Shown here one piece after another: positions 7,729 to 15,524 of a DNA stretch of 22,323 bases (position 1 is its first letter; each line of letters starts with the position of its first letter). Location: contig CAZCTC010000104.1 of the NCBI GenBank assembly GCA_964501335.1, forward strand, positions 1 to 22,323, in the 5' to 3' direction. The translations under genes and the position numbers were made by a program. The stretch comes from CAZCTC01 sp964501335. GTDB taxonomy: Bacteria > Chloroflexota > Anaerolineae > B4-G1 > SLSP01. The notes under the pieces were generated by a model. The model was not told the DNA's origin. It made no database searches and saw nothing but the letters and a program-made list of their open reading frames with translations.

Positions 7729-9829
7729 GGCCGGGCTGTCGGGGCCGGAATCTTCGATGTTGAAGGCGGGGGAGAATGCTTTCTGCCCGCTCGTTCCACT
7801 TTGCCAGGTGACGCGCAACTTCTCTGAGGCACTGGATCTGGATTCCGTGCTGGAGATGTTGTTGGTTGAACTGGGCCGGGTGGTGGCCTACGACAGCGCT
7901 GGAATTTTTTTGATCGATCGGGAGCGGCTGCGGTTGCGCGCCTGGCGCGGACCGCAGCCGTTAGAGGCTTTGCAGGCTTTTGTTTTTCCGCTGCAAGGCA
8001 ATGCTCTGGTGCATGATGTTTTCAAATCGGTGCGTCCGTTGGTGCTGGACGATGTGGCGGTGCATCCGGGGTGGATCGTGCGGCCGGATTTTCCGGAGGT
8101 TCACAGCTGGATCGGGGCGCCGTTGCGGGCCGGCGGGGAGATTGTGGGACTGTTGACGGTGGATAAGTTTCAGCCCGGGGTGTATGGAGATCCCGAGGCG
8201 GGGTTTGTGAGTTCGTTTGCCGATTATGCGGCGGTGGCGGTGCGCAATGCGATGATGGCGACCCGGACCCGTGAATCGCTTTCCCGGCGGTCTTTTCTTT
8301 ACGAGGCGGCCCGGGTGCTCAATACCTCGCTGGATCTGGATGAGATTTTGCAGACGCTGCTCAATTTGACGCATGAGCAGTTTCATCCCGATGCGATTTC
8401 GGTCGCGTTGGTGCAGCCGGACGGGTCCTTGTTCTTTTCGGTGGCCTCGGGAAGCAGCGCCGATCAGGTGCGGGGGCTTTCTTTGCCGCCCGATACCGGC
8501 ATTGTAGGATGGGTGGCTTCTCACGGTAAGGCCCTCTGGGTTCCGGATGTGCGGCTGGATTCTCGCTATCATGGGATTGTGGACAAGCAGACCGGGTTTG
8601 AGACGCGGGCGATCTATGCCGTGCCGGTGAAGACCGGTACGATGACGATTGCAATTTTGGAAGTGCTCAATCCGCCGCTGGATATCGCGATGGAGGATGC
8701 CGGGGAGCTGTTGGAGGCGCTGGCGGTGTTGGCGGCGTCGGCGATCCAGAATGCCCGGCTGTTTGAGCAGGTGCGACAGGCGGAGGAGCGTTATCAGCGG
8801 CTTTTTGATTTGAATCTGGACCCCATTGTGATTTTGGATGAGGATGGGGTGTTGTTGGATTTGAACCGGGCGGCGCGGCAATTGTTGGGGATTTCCCGGC
8901 TGGCGGTCGGGAATTCCTGTCTGGCGGCGCTGGATTTGACGGTGGATCGATTTAATGAGTATAAGCTGGCTCTGGATGCCACGGAAGCGGTCACCTGGGA
9001 GACCCGGATTGAACGGACGGGAAACCGGCCGCGGGTGCTGGAAGTTTATTTGAGCCGCTTTCCTTCGGTTCCGTTGGACGGCGCCTATCAATGGATCGCT
9101 CATGATGTGACCGATCGGGTGGCGCTGGAGGAGATGCGGACGCAGCTTTCGCATATGATCGTCCATGATTTGCGCAATCCCCTGGGCGGGATTTTGACCA
9201 GTCTGGAGGTCACGCTGATGGCGTTGACCGAACAGGATCGGGCCTCCGGGGAACTTTACGAGATGTTGCAGATTGCGAATCGCAGCGCGCAGCGGATGGA
9301 TCGGTTGATCGGGACGATTCTGGACACCGCGCATTTACGCTCGGGCGAACGGCTCTTATCGGTGGGGCTGATTGCGGTGCCGGAGGTGCTGTCGGAGGTG
9401 GCGGAGATGTTGATGCCGGCTTTGCGCAGTCGGAATCAGACCCTTTCGATTGTGCCGATGACCGATTTGCCGATGTTGCCGGCCGACGGGGAGTTGTTGC
9501 GCCGGGTGCTGGTCAATTTGCTCGATAATGCGATTAAGTTTAGCGGCCGGCATAAAGAGATTATTGTCAAAGTCGAGATGCATCCTTCCGAGATGTGGTT
9601 TTCGGTGATCGATTTCGGCCAGGGGATTCCGCCGGAAGACCAGGGGCGGATTTTCGGCCTTTTTGTGCGGGGACAGGAAGAATCGGCCCGGCGGGTGCGT
9701 GGTTCGGGGGTGGGGCTGGCTTTCTGTAAGCTGGCGGTCGAGGCGCACGGCGGGCGGATCTGGGTGGAAAGTATTGCCGGCGAGGGGAGCACCTTTATTT
9801 TTACGATTCCGTTGACGCCGGTAGAGTAG
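7721..9829 (+). CDS. GAF-GAF-PAS sensor histidine kinase (HK2)
   Basis: Cytoplasmic hybrid-free histidine kinase of 702 residues. GAF1 about 22-185 (SWIGAPLRAGGEIVGLLTVD), GAF2 about 190-350 (GIVGWVASHGKALWVPDV), PAS about 350-465 (begins AEERYQRLFDLNLDPIVIL), HisKA with H-box MIVHDLRNPLGG (H482), ATPase with N-box NLLDNAIKFS (N603), G1 DFGQGIP, F-box IFGLFVRG and G2 GSGVGLAF. No membrane segment. The start is TTG 7721: AAGGAGGT lies at 7705-7712 with an 8-base spacer, an almost perfect Shine-Dalgarno. The next in-frame ATG is 7757 and has no such site. It overlaps the dck stop by 8 bases, so translation is probably coupled. It is a paralogue of the next gene across all domains. Confidence 0.9.
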   Translation: MNEAGLSGPESSMLKAGENAFCPLVPLCQVTRNFSEALDLDSVLEMLLVELGRVVAYDSAGIFLIDRERLRLRAWRGPQPLEALQAFVFPLQGNALVHDVFKSVRPLVLDDVAVHPGWIVRPDFPEVHSWIGAPLRAGGEIVGLLTVDKFQPGVYGDPEAGFVSSFADYAAVAVRNAMMATRTRESLSRRSFLYEAARVLNTSLDLDEILQTLLNLTHEQFHPDAISVALVQPDGSLFFSVASGSSADQVRGLSLPPDTGIVGWVASHGKALWVPDVRLDSRYHGIVDKQTGFETRAIYAVPVKTGTMTIAILEVLNPPLDIAMEDAGELLEALAVLAASAIQNARLFEQVRQAEERYQRLFDLNLDPIVILDEDGVLLDLNRAARQLLGISRLAVGNSCLAALDLTVDRFNEYKLALDATEAVTWETRIERTGNRPRVLEVYLSRFPSVPLDGAYQWIAHDVTDRVALEEMRTQLSHMIVHDLRNPLGGILTSLEVTLMALTEQDRASGELYEMLQIANRSAQRMDRLIGTILDTAHLRSGERLLSVGLIAVPEVLSEVAEMLMPALRSRNQTLSIVPMTDLPMLPADGELLRRVLVNLLDNAIKFSGRHKEIIVKVEMHPSEMWFSVIDFGQGIPPEDQGRIFGLFVRGQEESARRVRGSGVGLAFCKLAVEAHGGRIWVESIAGEGSTFIFTIPLTPVE

Positions 9830-9850
9830 GCGAGTATATGAGGAGTAAAG

Positions 9851-12592
9851 ATGGGGGACGCGCAAGAGGCTGACAACGACGGGTTTGAAAACGCAAAAGC
9901 AGCCACCCGGAGCCGCTGGAATAGTTATTTCGCGGATATGCCCGAGTTCCAGGTTCCAGCCCAGGAGGTGCAGACGGCTCTCGATCAGGTGGCGGGCGAT
10001 ACCCTGCGTCCCACGTTGATCGGTTTGGGTATTCTCTATTCTGTTTTGGCGCTGAGCCATCTTTTTGCCGGAACGCTGGCGCCGGCCTTGATTCCGATTA
10101 TGACGTTGCTGGCTGCTTTTTCGGCCGCGGCGATGTTTGGCCTGCGCTATTTCCTGGATCAACGGGAAATTCCCGTGCATTGGTATCCCAATTTCAGCGC
10201 ATTGATGGCGGCGCTGGTCTGGTTGAATTCAATTGTCCATCTTTTTCTTTCGCGGGAACCTCAACAAACCACCAATTTGCTGCTCTTTCTGGTGGGAATC
10301 GGGTTTCTCTTCCTTTCGCATCGCTGGTTGATCTTTTTTATTGTTTTGACGGTGATTTCCTGGTTGGGGGCGGTGTGGGCCAATCCCTCCCCTTTGTGGA
10401 CGCATTTCGGCTTCGCGCTTTTTTCTGCCGGCCTGCTTTCGTATATCGTGCATGAGGCGCGGTTGCGGACGGTCTGCCGGTTGGAGGGCCTGCGGCTGTG
10501 GGAGGTCAGACAGAAGGCCAATCTGGCGGCCTCGTTGGTGGAAAACGAAAGAAGCCGGCAGACGCTGACCACGCTGATGGAATCGGTGCAGACGTTGGGG
10601 GGAACGCTGGATCTGGATCAGGCGCTGGGCATGGCGCTGGATCAATTAAGCCGGCTGGTTCCTTATGATGGGGCGGCGGTTCTGTTGATTGAAAATTCTC
10701 AGCTGGTGATTCGGGCCTGGCGGGCGCCGACCGCCGGGGCGGAACTTTCCATTCCGATGCAATTCCCTATCGGGGAGAACCGTCTGCTGGATGGGATTTT
10801 CAGCACGCATCATCCGGTGGCGCTGGCCGATGCCCGGGCTCATCCCGACTGGCCGGAGGAGATGCGGTCGTCGCAGTTCCGCAGCTGGATCGGGGCGCCG
10901 TTGATCGCCGAAGGCGAGGCGGTGGGTATGTTGACGGTTTATAGCCGGCAGCCCGGGGTTTATGGGGCGCGGGAGTCGAACTGGGTGGGGATGTTTGCCG
11001 ATTATGCGGCGATTGCTTTGCGGAATGCGGCGCTGGTTACCCGGACCCAGAAAGCCCTGGATCAGATCGCTTTTCTTTATAAGACCGTGCGTACGTTGAC
11101 CTCTACGCTGGAGACCGATGCGGTCTTGCAAAACCTGTTGGATTTGCTTTACAGCCAATTCAAATCCGATGCGGTGTCGATTGCGATGCTGGAGCCGGAT
11201 GGGACGCTCTATTTCCGGATGGCGGCCGGTCGGGCGGCGGAGTCCATTCGGGGATTGCGACTGCCGCCGGGGACCGGGGTGGTGGGCTGGGTGGCCCGCA
11301 GCGGCCAGCCGGCCTGGATTGCCGATGTGCAAAACGACCCCCGTTTTTATGGGGGGATCGATCGCAATACCGGTTTTGAGACCCGCACGATTTATGCCAT
11401 GCCTATTCAGATCGGGGAGCATGTGCTGGCGGTGCTGGAGATGTTGAATGTCGAGCCGACGCAGGTGACGGAGGAATCGCGGCAGCTGTTGATGGCGCTG
11501 GCGTCGGCGGCTTCTCCGGCTATCCAGAATGCGCGGCTTTTCGAGCAGGTGCAGCGGACTGAGGAACGGTATCAACAGCTTTTCCGGTTGAATCAGGATC
11601 CGATGGCGATTCTGGATGAGTACGGTCGGATCCATGAATTGAATCAGGCGGTGAGGGCTTTGTTGCCGGTGGATGAGGCGCCCGCTTTTCAGGCTCTCTA
11701 TGTGTTGGGGTTGACTCAGAATCAGTTTAATGACTTGAAGAAGAGTCTGGAGAGTCGGCCGGTGGTTTCGTGGGAGAGTCGGATTACGTCGCGTGAGGGG
11801 CGGGTGCACAATCTGGAGATCCATCTGGCGCGGTTGAATGCTTATGCGCCCGGTGGGGCTTATCAGTGGCTGGCCCACGATATTACGGATCGGGTGGCGC
11901 TGGAAGAGATGCGGGAACAGCTGTCGCAGATGATCGTCCATGATTTGCGGAACCCGCTTTCCAGCATTATGAGCAGTCTGGAGATCCTGCGGGTGGGGAC
12001 GGAGGATGATCCGATCAGCCTGATGCAGGAGATATTGCCTATTGCGCAGAACAGCGCCCGCCGGATGGATCAGATGATTAATACGATTCTGGATACGGCG
12101 AGGCTGCGGGCCGGGGAGAATATTCTTACACCGGCGCCGTTCCTTGTTTCCGAGCTGGTGGAGGGGGCAACGGCCAGCATGCAGTTCTCGCTTTCGTTGC
12201 GCCGCCAGCATTTGACGGTGGAGATGCAGCCGGATTTGCCGGCCCTGGTGGGTGATTACGATTTACTGCGGCGGGTGCTGATCAATTTGCTGGATAATGC
12301 GATTAAATTCAGCCCGGTCAATTCAGTGATCAAGCTGAGTGTGCGGGTGATCGGGCGGGAATTCCGTTTTGCGGTGGCGGATGCCGGGCCGGGGATTCCT
12401 GAAGAGGAACAGGGGCAGATTTTTGAGTTATTTGTCCGTGGGCATCAGCAGGGCAAGGTGAAAGGGTCGGGTGTGGGATTGGCTTTCTGCAAGCTGGTGG
12501 TGGATGCCCATGGCGGCAGGATTTGGGTGGACAGCAAGCCGGATGCCGGCAGCGTTTTTACCTTTATCCTGCCGGTGGCGGGGGGAATGTAA
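9851..12592 (+). CDS. Six-TM GAF-GAF-PAS sensor histidine kinase (HK3)
   Basis: Membrane-anchored histidine kinase, 913 residues. Six hydrophobic segments at about 55-73, 76-98, 114-133, 141-156, 158-177 and 182-201 form an N-terminal membrane module with short loops. GAF1 about 235-395, GAF2 about 405-560, PAS about 565-680, HisKA with MIVHDLRNPLSS (H697), ATPase with NLLDNAIKFSP (N816), G1 DAGPGIP, F-box IFELFVRG, G2 GSGVGLAF. Residues after about 235 align block for block with HK2 (SWIGAPL, QPGVYG, ADYAA, TEERYQ), so the two genes look like a tandem duplication in which one copy gained or the other lost the membrane part. ATG 9851 follows AGGAG (9841-9845) by 5 bases; 21 bases separate it from HK2. 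No response regulator follows. Confidence 0.9.
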   Translation: MGDAQEADNDGFENAKAATRSRWNSYFADMPEFQVPAQEVQTALDQVAGDTLRPTLIGLGILYSVLALSHLFAGTLAPALIPIMTLLAAFSAAAMFGLRYFLDQREIPVHWYPNFSALMAALVWLNSIVHLFLSREPQQTTNLLLFLVGIGFLFLSHRWLIFFIVLTVISWLGAVWANPSPLWTHFGFALFSAGLLSYIVHEARLRTVCRLEGLRLWEVRQKANLAASLVENERSRQTLTTLMESVQTLGGTLDLDQALGMALDQLSRLVPYDGAAVLLIENSQLVIRAWRAPTAGAELSIPMQFPIGENRLLDGIFSTHHPVALADARAHPDWPEEMRSSQFRSWIGAPLIAEGEAVGMLTVYSRQPGVYGARESNWVGMFADYAAIALRNAALVTRTQKALDQIAFLYKTVRTLTSTLETDAVLQNLLDLLYSQFKSDAVSIAMLEPDGTLYFRMAAGRAAESIRGLRLPPGTGVVGWVARSGQPAWIADVQNDPRFYGGIDRNTGFETRTIYAMPIQIGEHVLAVLEMLNVEPTQVTEESRQLLMALASAASPAIQNARLFEQVQRTEERYQQLFRLNQDPMAILDEYGRIHELNQAVRALLPVDEAPAFQALYVLGLTQNQFNDLKKSLESRPVVSWESRITSREGRVHNLEIHLARLNAYAPGGAYQWLAHDITDRVALEEMREQLSQMIVHDLRNPLSSIMSSLEILRVGTEDDPISLMQEILPIAQNSARRMDQMINTILDTARLRAGENILTPAPFLVSELVEGATASMQFSLSLRRQHLTVEMQPDLPALVGDYDLLRRVLINLLDNAIKFSPVNSVIKLSVRVIGREFRFAVADAGPGIPEEEQGQIFELFVRGHQQGKVKGSGVGLAFCKLVVDAHGGRIWVDSKPDAGSVFTFILPVAGGM

Positions 12593-12600
12593 ATGGAGAA

Positions 12601-12628
12601 GTAGACAGCGGCAAGTAGACAGTAGACA
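12601..12628 (+). repeat. GTAGACA heptamer array, copy 2
   Basis: GTAGACA at 12601-12607, a diverged unit GCGGCAA, then GTAGACA at 12615-12621 and 12622-12628, all in 7-base register. It begins 8 bases after the HK3 stop. The following GCCTGCGCCGCCGGGG is shared almost exactly with the array near the right end of the window, so the heptamers are part of a larger dispersed unit. Confidence 0.85.
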
Positions 12629-12640
12629 GCCTGCGCCGCC

Positions 12641-12696
12641 GGGGCTGAAGCCCCAGGCTACCTTAAGACGCCCTTTCGGGGCTTAAGAAGGCGTCT
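12641..12696. repeat. Compound inverted repeats after HK3
   Basis: GGGGCTGAAGCCCC (12641-12654) is a short palindrome. AGACGCC (12666-12672) pairs with GGCGTCT (12690-12696), and CTTAAG occurs twice inside (12662-12667 and 12682-12687). There is no T run after either stem, so a role as an intrinsic terminator is not supported. It looks like dispersed-repeat material. Confidence 0.6.
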
Positions 12697-12739
12697 GCTA
12701 ATGCGGCGGAGGTAAAAAATTCTATGTTTTCGTGCGCTG

Positions 12740-12841
12740 GCCCCCTCCCCATCCCTCCCCCATGCAGTTGTATGGGCCTGGCGCGCTTTCAGGAGATTCT
12801 TTGTGAAGATGCGCCGCCGGCATGGGGATGAGGGGGAGGGC
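12740..12841. repeat. Long imperfect inverted repeat
   Basis: A C-rich arm (12740-12765: GCCCCCTCCCC, then ATCC, then CTCCCCCATGC) faces a G-rich arm (12820-12841: GCATGGGGATG then AGGGGGAGGGC), separated by 54 bases. The arms are complementary apart from a few unpaired bases. CTATGTTTTCGTGCGC at 12722-12737 just outside looks like the left half of a broken TTTTCG hairpin element. Confidence 0.6.
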
Positions 12842-12861
12842 TTAGAGCGTGTTGCCGGGGC

Positions 12862-12985
12862 GGCTCTGGAAAAAATCCTATGTTTTCGGCGGCTTTCTTA
12901 AGCCGCCGAAAACATAAACAAAAAATTCTCTCTCCCGGTTCAGCGCGGCGCAACTTACAGGAGAGGAGCCTTGTGCGGGTGAAGA
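12862..12985 (-). repeat. TTTTCG hairpin element, copy B
   Basis: A perfect 17-bp hairpin: TATGTTTTCGGCGGCTT (12879-12895), loop TCTT, complement at 12900-12916. The A run on the left and the GTAAG / CGCGCTG-like left module on the right (about 12930-12959) show it lies in the opposite orientation to copies A1 and A2, that is, antisense to the flanking genes. Confidence 0.85.
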
Positions 12986-12998
12986 GGATTTTCCAAGC

Positions 12999-13095
12999 AG
13001 GTGCAACGCACTCCGATTTTGCAAGGACAGGCGACTTGCTCCAAGGTTGGATCGCTTGAATCGGTGGTTCTATGGATAGAAAGTGCGTCGCACCT
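12999..13095. promoter_or_regulatory. Nested inverted repeats in the alaX leader
   Basis: AGGTGCAACGCACT (12999-13012) and AGTGCGTCGCACCT (13082-13095) are complementary except for one base. Between them CCGATT (13013-13018) pairs with AATCGG (13059-13064), and GCAAG (13021-13025) with CTTGC (13035-13039). A transcript could fold into a branched structure ending 54 bases before the alaX start. Each outer arm is also a small palindrome by itself (GTGC-AAC-GCAC, GTGC-GTC-GCAC), so two inverted copies of a dispersed repeat are an equally good reading. I see no T-box motif. Confidence 0.45.
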
Positions 13096-13149
13096 TAGAC
13101 GAGATTATTTTCAAGACCGAAAAGCGAAGTAAGAGGGAGCAGATTACGT

Positions 13150-14343
13150 ATGACTGAGCGTTTGTATTATACCGATGCGGCACTGCGTGAGTTTACCGCG
13201 CAGGTTGTCGAAATCAAGGAAACCGATCGCGGTCCGGCTGTACGGCTGGACCGCACTGCCTTCTACCCCACATCGGGCGGCCAGCCTTACGATATCGGGT
13301 TGCTGGGCGGCGTAGCCGTGGTGGAGACCTGGGAGGACGACGCCGGCGAAATCTGGCATCTTCTGAGTTCGGCATTATCTCAAACCGGTGAAGTGACCGG
13401 AGTGATCGACGATGCCCGGCGTTTTGATCATATGCAGCAGCATACGGGACAGCATTTGCTTTCGGAGGCTTTTATCCGACAGCTGGATGCGCCGACGGTG
13501 AGTTTTCATCTGGGGCGGGATGCCGTTACGATCGATCTGGCGCTGGCGCAGTTGAGCTGGGAGGCCGCTTTTGCCGTTGAAGATGAGGTCAATCGGATTG
13601 TCTGGGAAGATCGCCCGGTGACGGTGCGGTTGGTGGCGCCGGAAGAGGTGTCAACGCTGGCGCTGCGCAAGGTGCCGCCGATTTCGGGGCCGCTGCGGGT
13701 GGTCACGGTGGAGGATTACGACAGCACGGCCTGCGGGGGAACGCATGTGGCGCGTACCGGGGCGATTGGGATGGTCAAGGTGACGGGATTGGAGCGTTAT
13801 AAGGGCGGCGTACGGGTCGCTTTTCTATGCGGGGCGCGGGCTTTGCGGGATTATCGCCGAACGCTGCGGCTCCTGGGGGAGGTGAGTGCGGGGTTGACGG
13901 TGGGGCAGGATGAGGTCCCGGCGGCCGTTTCCCGTCTCCAGGGCGAGGCTCAGGAGACGCGGCGGGCGTTGAGCCGGGCGCAGGCTGCTCTGATCGATGC
14001 GGAAGCCGATCGGTTTTGGGCAGAGTCCCCGGAGGTTCAAGGGGGGCGGCGGGTGGTGGCCTGTTGGACGGGTCGACCTTTTGCGGAAGTACAGACGATG
14101 GCGGCCCGGTTGCGAGAGCATCCGCGGACGCTGATTTTGCTGGCGACGTTGGAGGGGCCGGCGGCCCGGCTGCTTTTTGCGCGCAGCGACGATTGGGCGG
14201 TAGTGGATGCTGCGGCTTTATTGAAGGCGCTGCTGGCCAAATGGGGTGGTCGAGGCGGCGGTTCGGCGACGATGGCTCAGGGCGGCATTCCAGAGATTGC
14301 GCCTGAGGCGTTGCTGGCGGCGCTTCAGGCGGTTGAAGTATGA
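13150..14343 (+). CDS. alaX: AlaX-type alanyl-tRNA editing protein with DHHA1 domain
   Basis: A free-standing editing factor expected to hydrolyse mischarged Ser- (or Gly-) tRNA(Ala). The N-terminal part resembles the beta-barrel of AlaRS (LDRTAFYPTSGGQPYDIG at 33-50). The zinc-binding editing site is intact: HTGQH (H98, H102) and CGGTH (C195, H199). A coiled-coil stretch (about 245-290) leads to a C-terminal DHHA1 domain with KWGGRGGGSATMAQGG. There is no aminoacylation domain, so it is not AlaRS; at 397 residues it matches the long AlaX class. ATG 13150 has AGGGAG at 13134-13139, 10 bases upstream. The gene follows a repeat-rich leader and overlaps the next gene by 4 bases. Confidence 0.92.
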   Translation: MTERLYYTDAALREFTAQVVEIKETDRGPAVRLDRTAFYPTSGGQPYDIGLLGGVAVVETWEDDAGEIWHLLSSALSQTGEVTGVIDDARRFDHMQQHTGQHLLSEAFIRQLDAPTVSFHLGRDAVTIDLALAQLSWEAAFAVEDEVNRIVWEDRPVTVRLVAPEEVSTLALRKVPPISGPLRVVTVEDYDSTACGGTHVARTGAIGMVKVTGLERYKGGVRVAFLCGARALRDYRRTLRLLGEVSAGLTVGQDEVPAAVSRLQGEAQETRRALSRAQAALIDAEADRFWAESPEVQGGRRVVACWTGRPFAEVQTMAARLREHPRTLILLATLEGPAARLLFARSDDWAVVDAAALLKALLAKWGGRGGGSATMAQGGIPEIAPEALLAALQAVEV

Positions 14344-15209
14344 ACTCGCGGGGGCAGTCAGCGGGGCCGAAAGAACCGAGGGAGATGGCCCCGGGAATTT
14401 TTGTGGTCAGCGGTTATGCTCCGTATAATCTGGGGGCCATTGCGGTGGATGGTGGGGTGGTGGCGGTGGATGTCCCGCCGACGCCGGCCGAGGCCAAACA
14501 GTGGCAGGCCTGGATTGAGGCGCATATGGGGCCGCTTCGCTATGTGATTTTGACGGATGCCCGGCCCGAACGGCTGGTGGGGGCGGCGTTGTGGAAGGCG
14601 CCTTTGGTAGCGTTGGGTCCCTTGAACCGAAAACTGGCCGGATTGGACGATCGGAGCTGGAATGAGGTGGTGGCCGGTGTGGGACGGCAATTTCCGGGAA
14701 CTGAGTATGGTAAGTTGAAGCCCCGACGGGCGATGATTTCGGCGGAGAGCCGGTTGGGGTTGCACGGTCGGCCGGGCGGGATTGAATTGTGGACAGTGTC
14801 CGGGGCGGCCATGGGCAGTATTTTTGTGTCGGTTCCTGAAGAAGGGGCTCTTTTCTCCGGGGATACGGTTATTTTGGGGGAGCCGCCGTTGGTGGATGCC
14901 ACGCCGGATTGGAGCGCCTGGCTACAGACGCTCAAGACGATCAGCAATCAACGAGGGCTGCGGTGGCTGGCTCCGGGGCGTGGGCTGTTGTCGGTGCGGC
15001 CGGCAGAGGTCGAAGCTATGCTGGAATTTTTCCATGTGTCGCGCTCGGTGGCCCGGTCGCTGGCCCGGTCTCGAAATCGGGCGGCGGAGCTGGGTCGGGC
15101 GGCGCAGGATTTGACGGAGAGCTTTTTTTCCGGGACGACCGGTCGGTCCGAGGCTCAGCGCCGGGTGCGCCTGGTTTTGGAGATTTGGGTGACGGAGCTG
15201 GAGAAGTAG
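14340..15209 (+). CDS. Metallo-beta-lactamase-fold protein lacking its metal ligands
   Basis: The layout follows the metallo-beta-lactamase fold: GIFVVSGYAPYNLGAIAVDG (19-38), a VVAVDVPPTP strand-turn, then the position of HxHxDH, then GALFSGDTVI and LAPGRGLL. The first motif reads TDARPERLVGAAL (72-84) in place of THAHPDHxxG. The second His region reads SGAAMGS, and the PGHG-like segment reads PGRG. Every histidine ligand is replaced and only the Asp of SGDTV remains. The C-terminal 70 residues are helical and Arg/Ala-rich. It is probably a pseudo-enzyme or a non-metal relative, function unknown. The start ATG overlaps the alaX stop (ATGA), so it is co-translated with it. ATG 14385 lies too close to a GGGAG to be favoured. 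A strong terminator follows. Confidence 0.7.
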   Translation: MNSRGQSAGPKEPREMAPGIFVVSGYAPYNLGAIAVDGGVVAVDVPPTPAEAKQWQAWIEAHMGPLRYVILTDARPERLVGAALWKAPLVALGPLNRKLAGLDDRSWNEVVAGVGRQFPGTEYGKLKPRRAMISAESRLGLHGRPGGIELWTVSGAAMGSIFVSVPEEGALFSGDTVILGEPPLVDATPDWSAWLQTLKTISNQRGLRWLAPGRGLLSVRPAEVEAMLEFFHVSRSVARSLARSRNRAAELGRAAQDLTESFFSGTTGRSEAQRRVRLVLEIWVTELEK

Positions 15210-15240
15210 ACCGGCAGACTGGAAGAATGGAAGACTGGAA

Positions 15241-15274
15241 GATCACCCGCCTGAAAAGGCGGGCGATCTTTTTG
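15241..15274 (+). terminator. Intrinsic terminator after the alaX operon
   Basis: GATC-A-CCCGCCT, loop GAAA, AGGCGGG-C-GATC, then five T. The stem has 11 paired bases with one A/C mismatch. It lies 31 bases after the TAG stop of the MBL-fold gene. The stretch between the stop and the stem holds direct repeats of GACTGGAAGA / ATGGAAGA. Confidence 0.9.
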
Positions 15275-15392
15275 TAAGAAGCGATCATTTATCATTTTGT
15301 AACATCACAACTGTCTATTCGTGGAAATGATGGGGCAAATCAGGAATTATTAAAATGGACAAAAGCGTGTTACCTTATATTTGGACCCTCCC

Positions 15393-15515
15393 GAAAAAAG
15401 CCTATGTTTTCGGGGGCTTTCTCAAGCCCCCGAAAACATAACAAAAAACAACCTCTTCCGATCCAGCGCGTCGCATCTTACGGAAAAAGCGCCGGTTGCG
15501 GGACGCAAAAAAGCT
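15393..15515 (-). repeat. TTTTCG hairpin element, copy C
   Basis: The gap 15210-15524 holds the terminator above and this repeat; bases 15275-15390 show nothing I can assign. The hairpin is TATGTTTTCGGGGGCTT (15403-15419), loop TCTC, perfect 17-bp complement at 15424-15440. The left module (GTAAGATGCGACGCGCTGGAT and GCGTCCCGC read on the minus strand) lies at about 15451-15506. It is oriented with, and placed just after, the minus-strand membrane gene, with TTTTTT following the stem, so it may terminate that transcript. Confidence 0.85.
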
Positions 15516-15524
15516 GTTTTTCGG

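Noticed and set aside
10646..12211. Minus-strand 521-residue ORF opposite HK3, and a similar 457-residue one opposite HK2 (7961-9334)
   Set aside because: They are Arg/His/Gln-rich antisense shadows of histidine kinase genes, without recognisable domains or ribosome sites.
12593..13149. T-box riboswitch for alaX
   Set aside because: No T-box consensus (AGGGTGGNACCGCG-like) and no antiterminator/terminator pair with a T run is visible; only generic inverted repeats are.
13150..14343. Truncated alanyl-tRNA synthetase
   Set aside because: The protein starts and ends cleanly with the editing and DHHA1 domains of the AlaX long form; there is no trace of the catalytic domain upstream.
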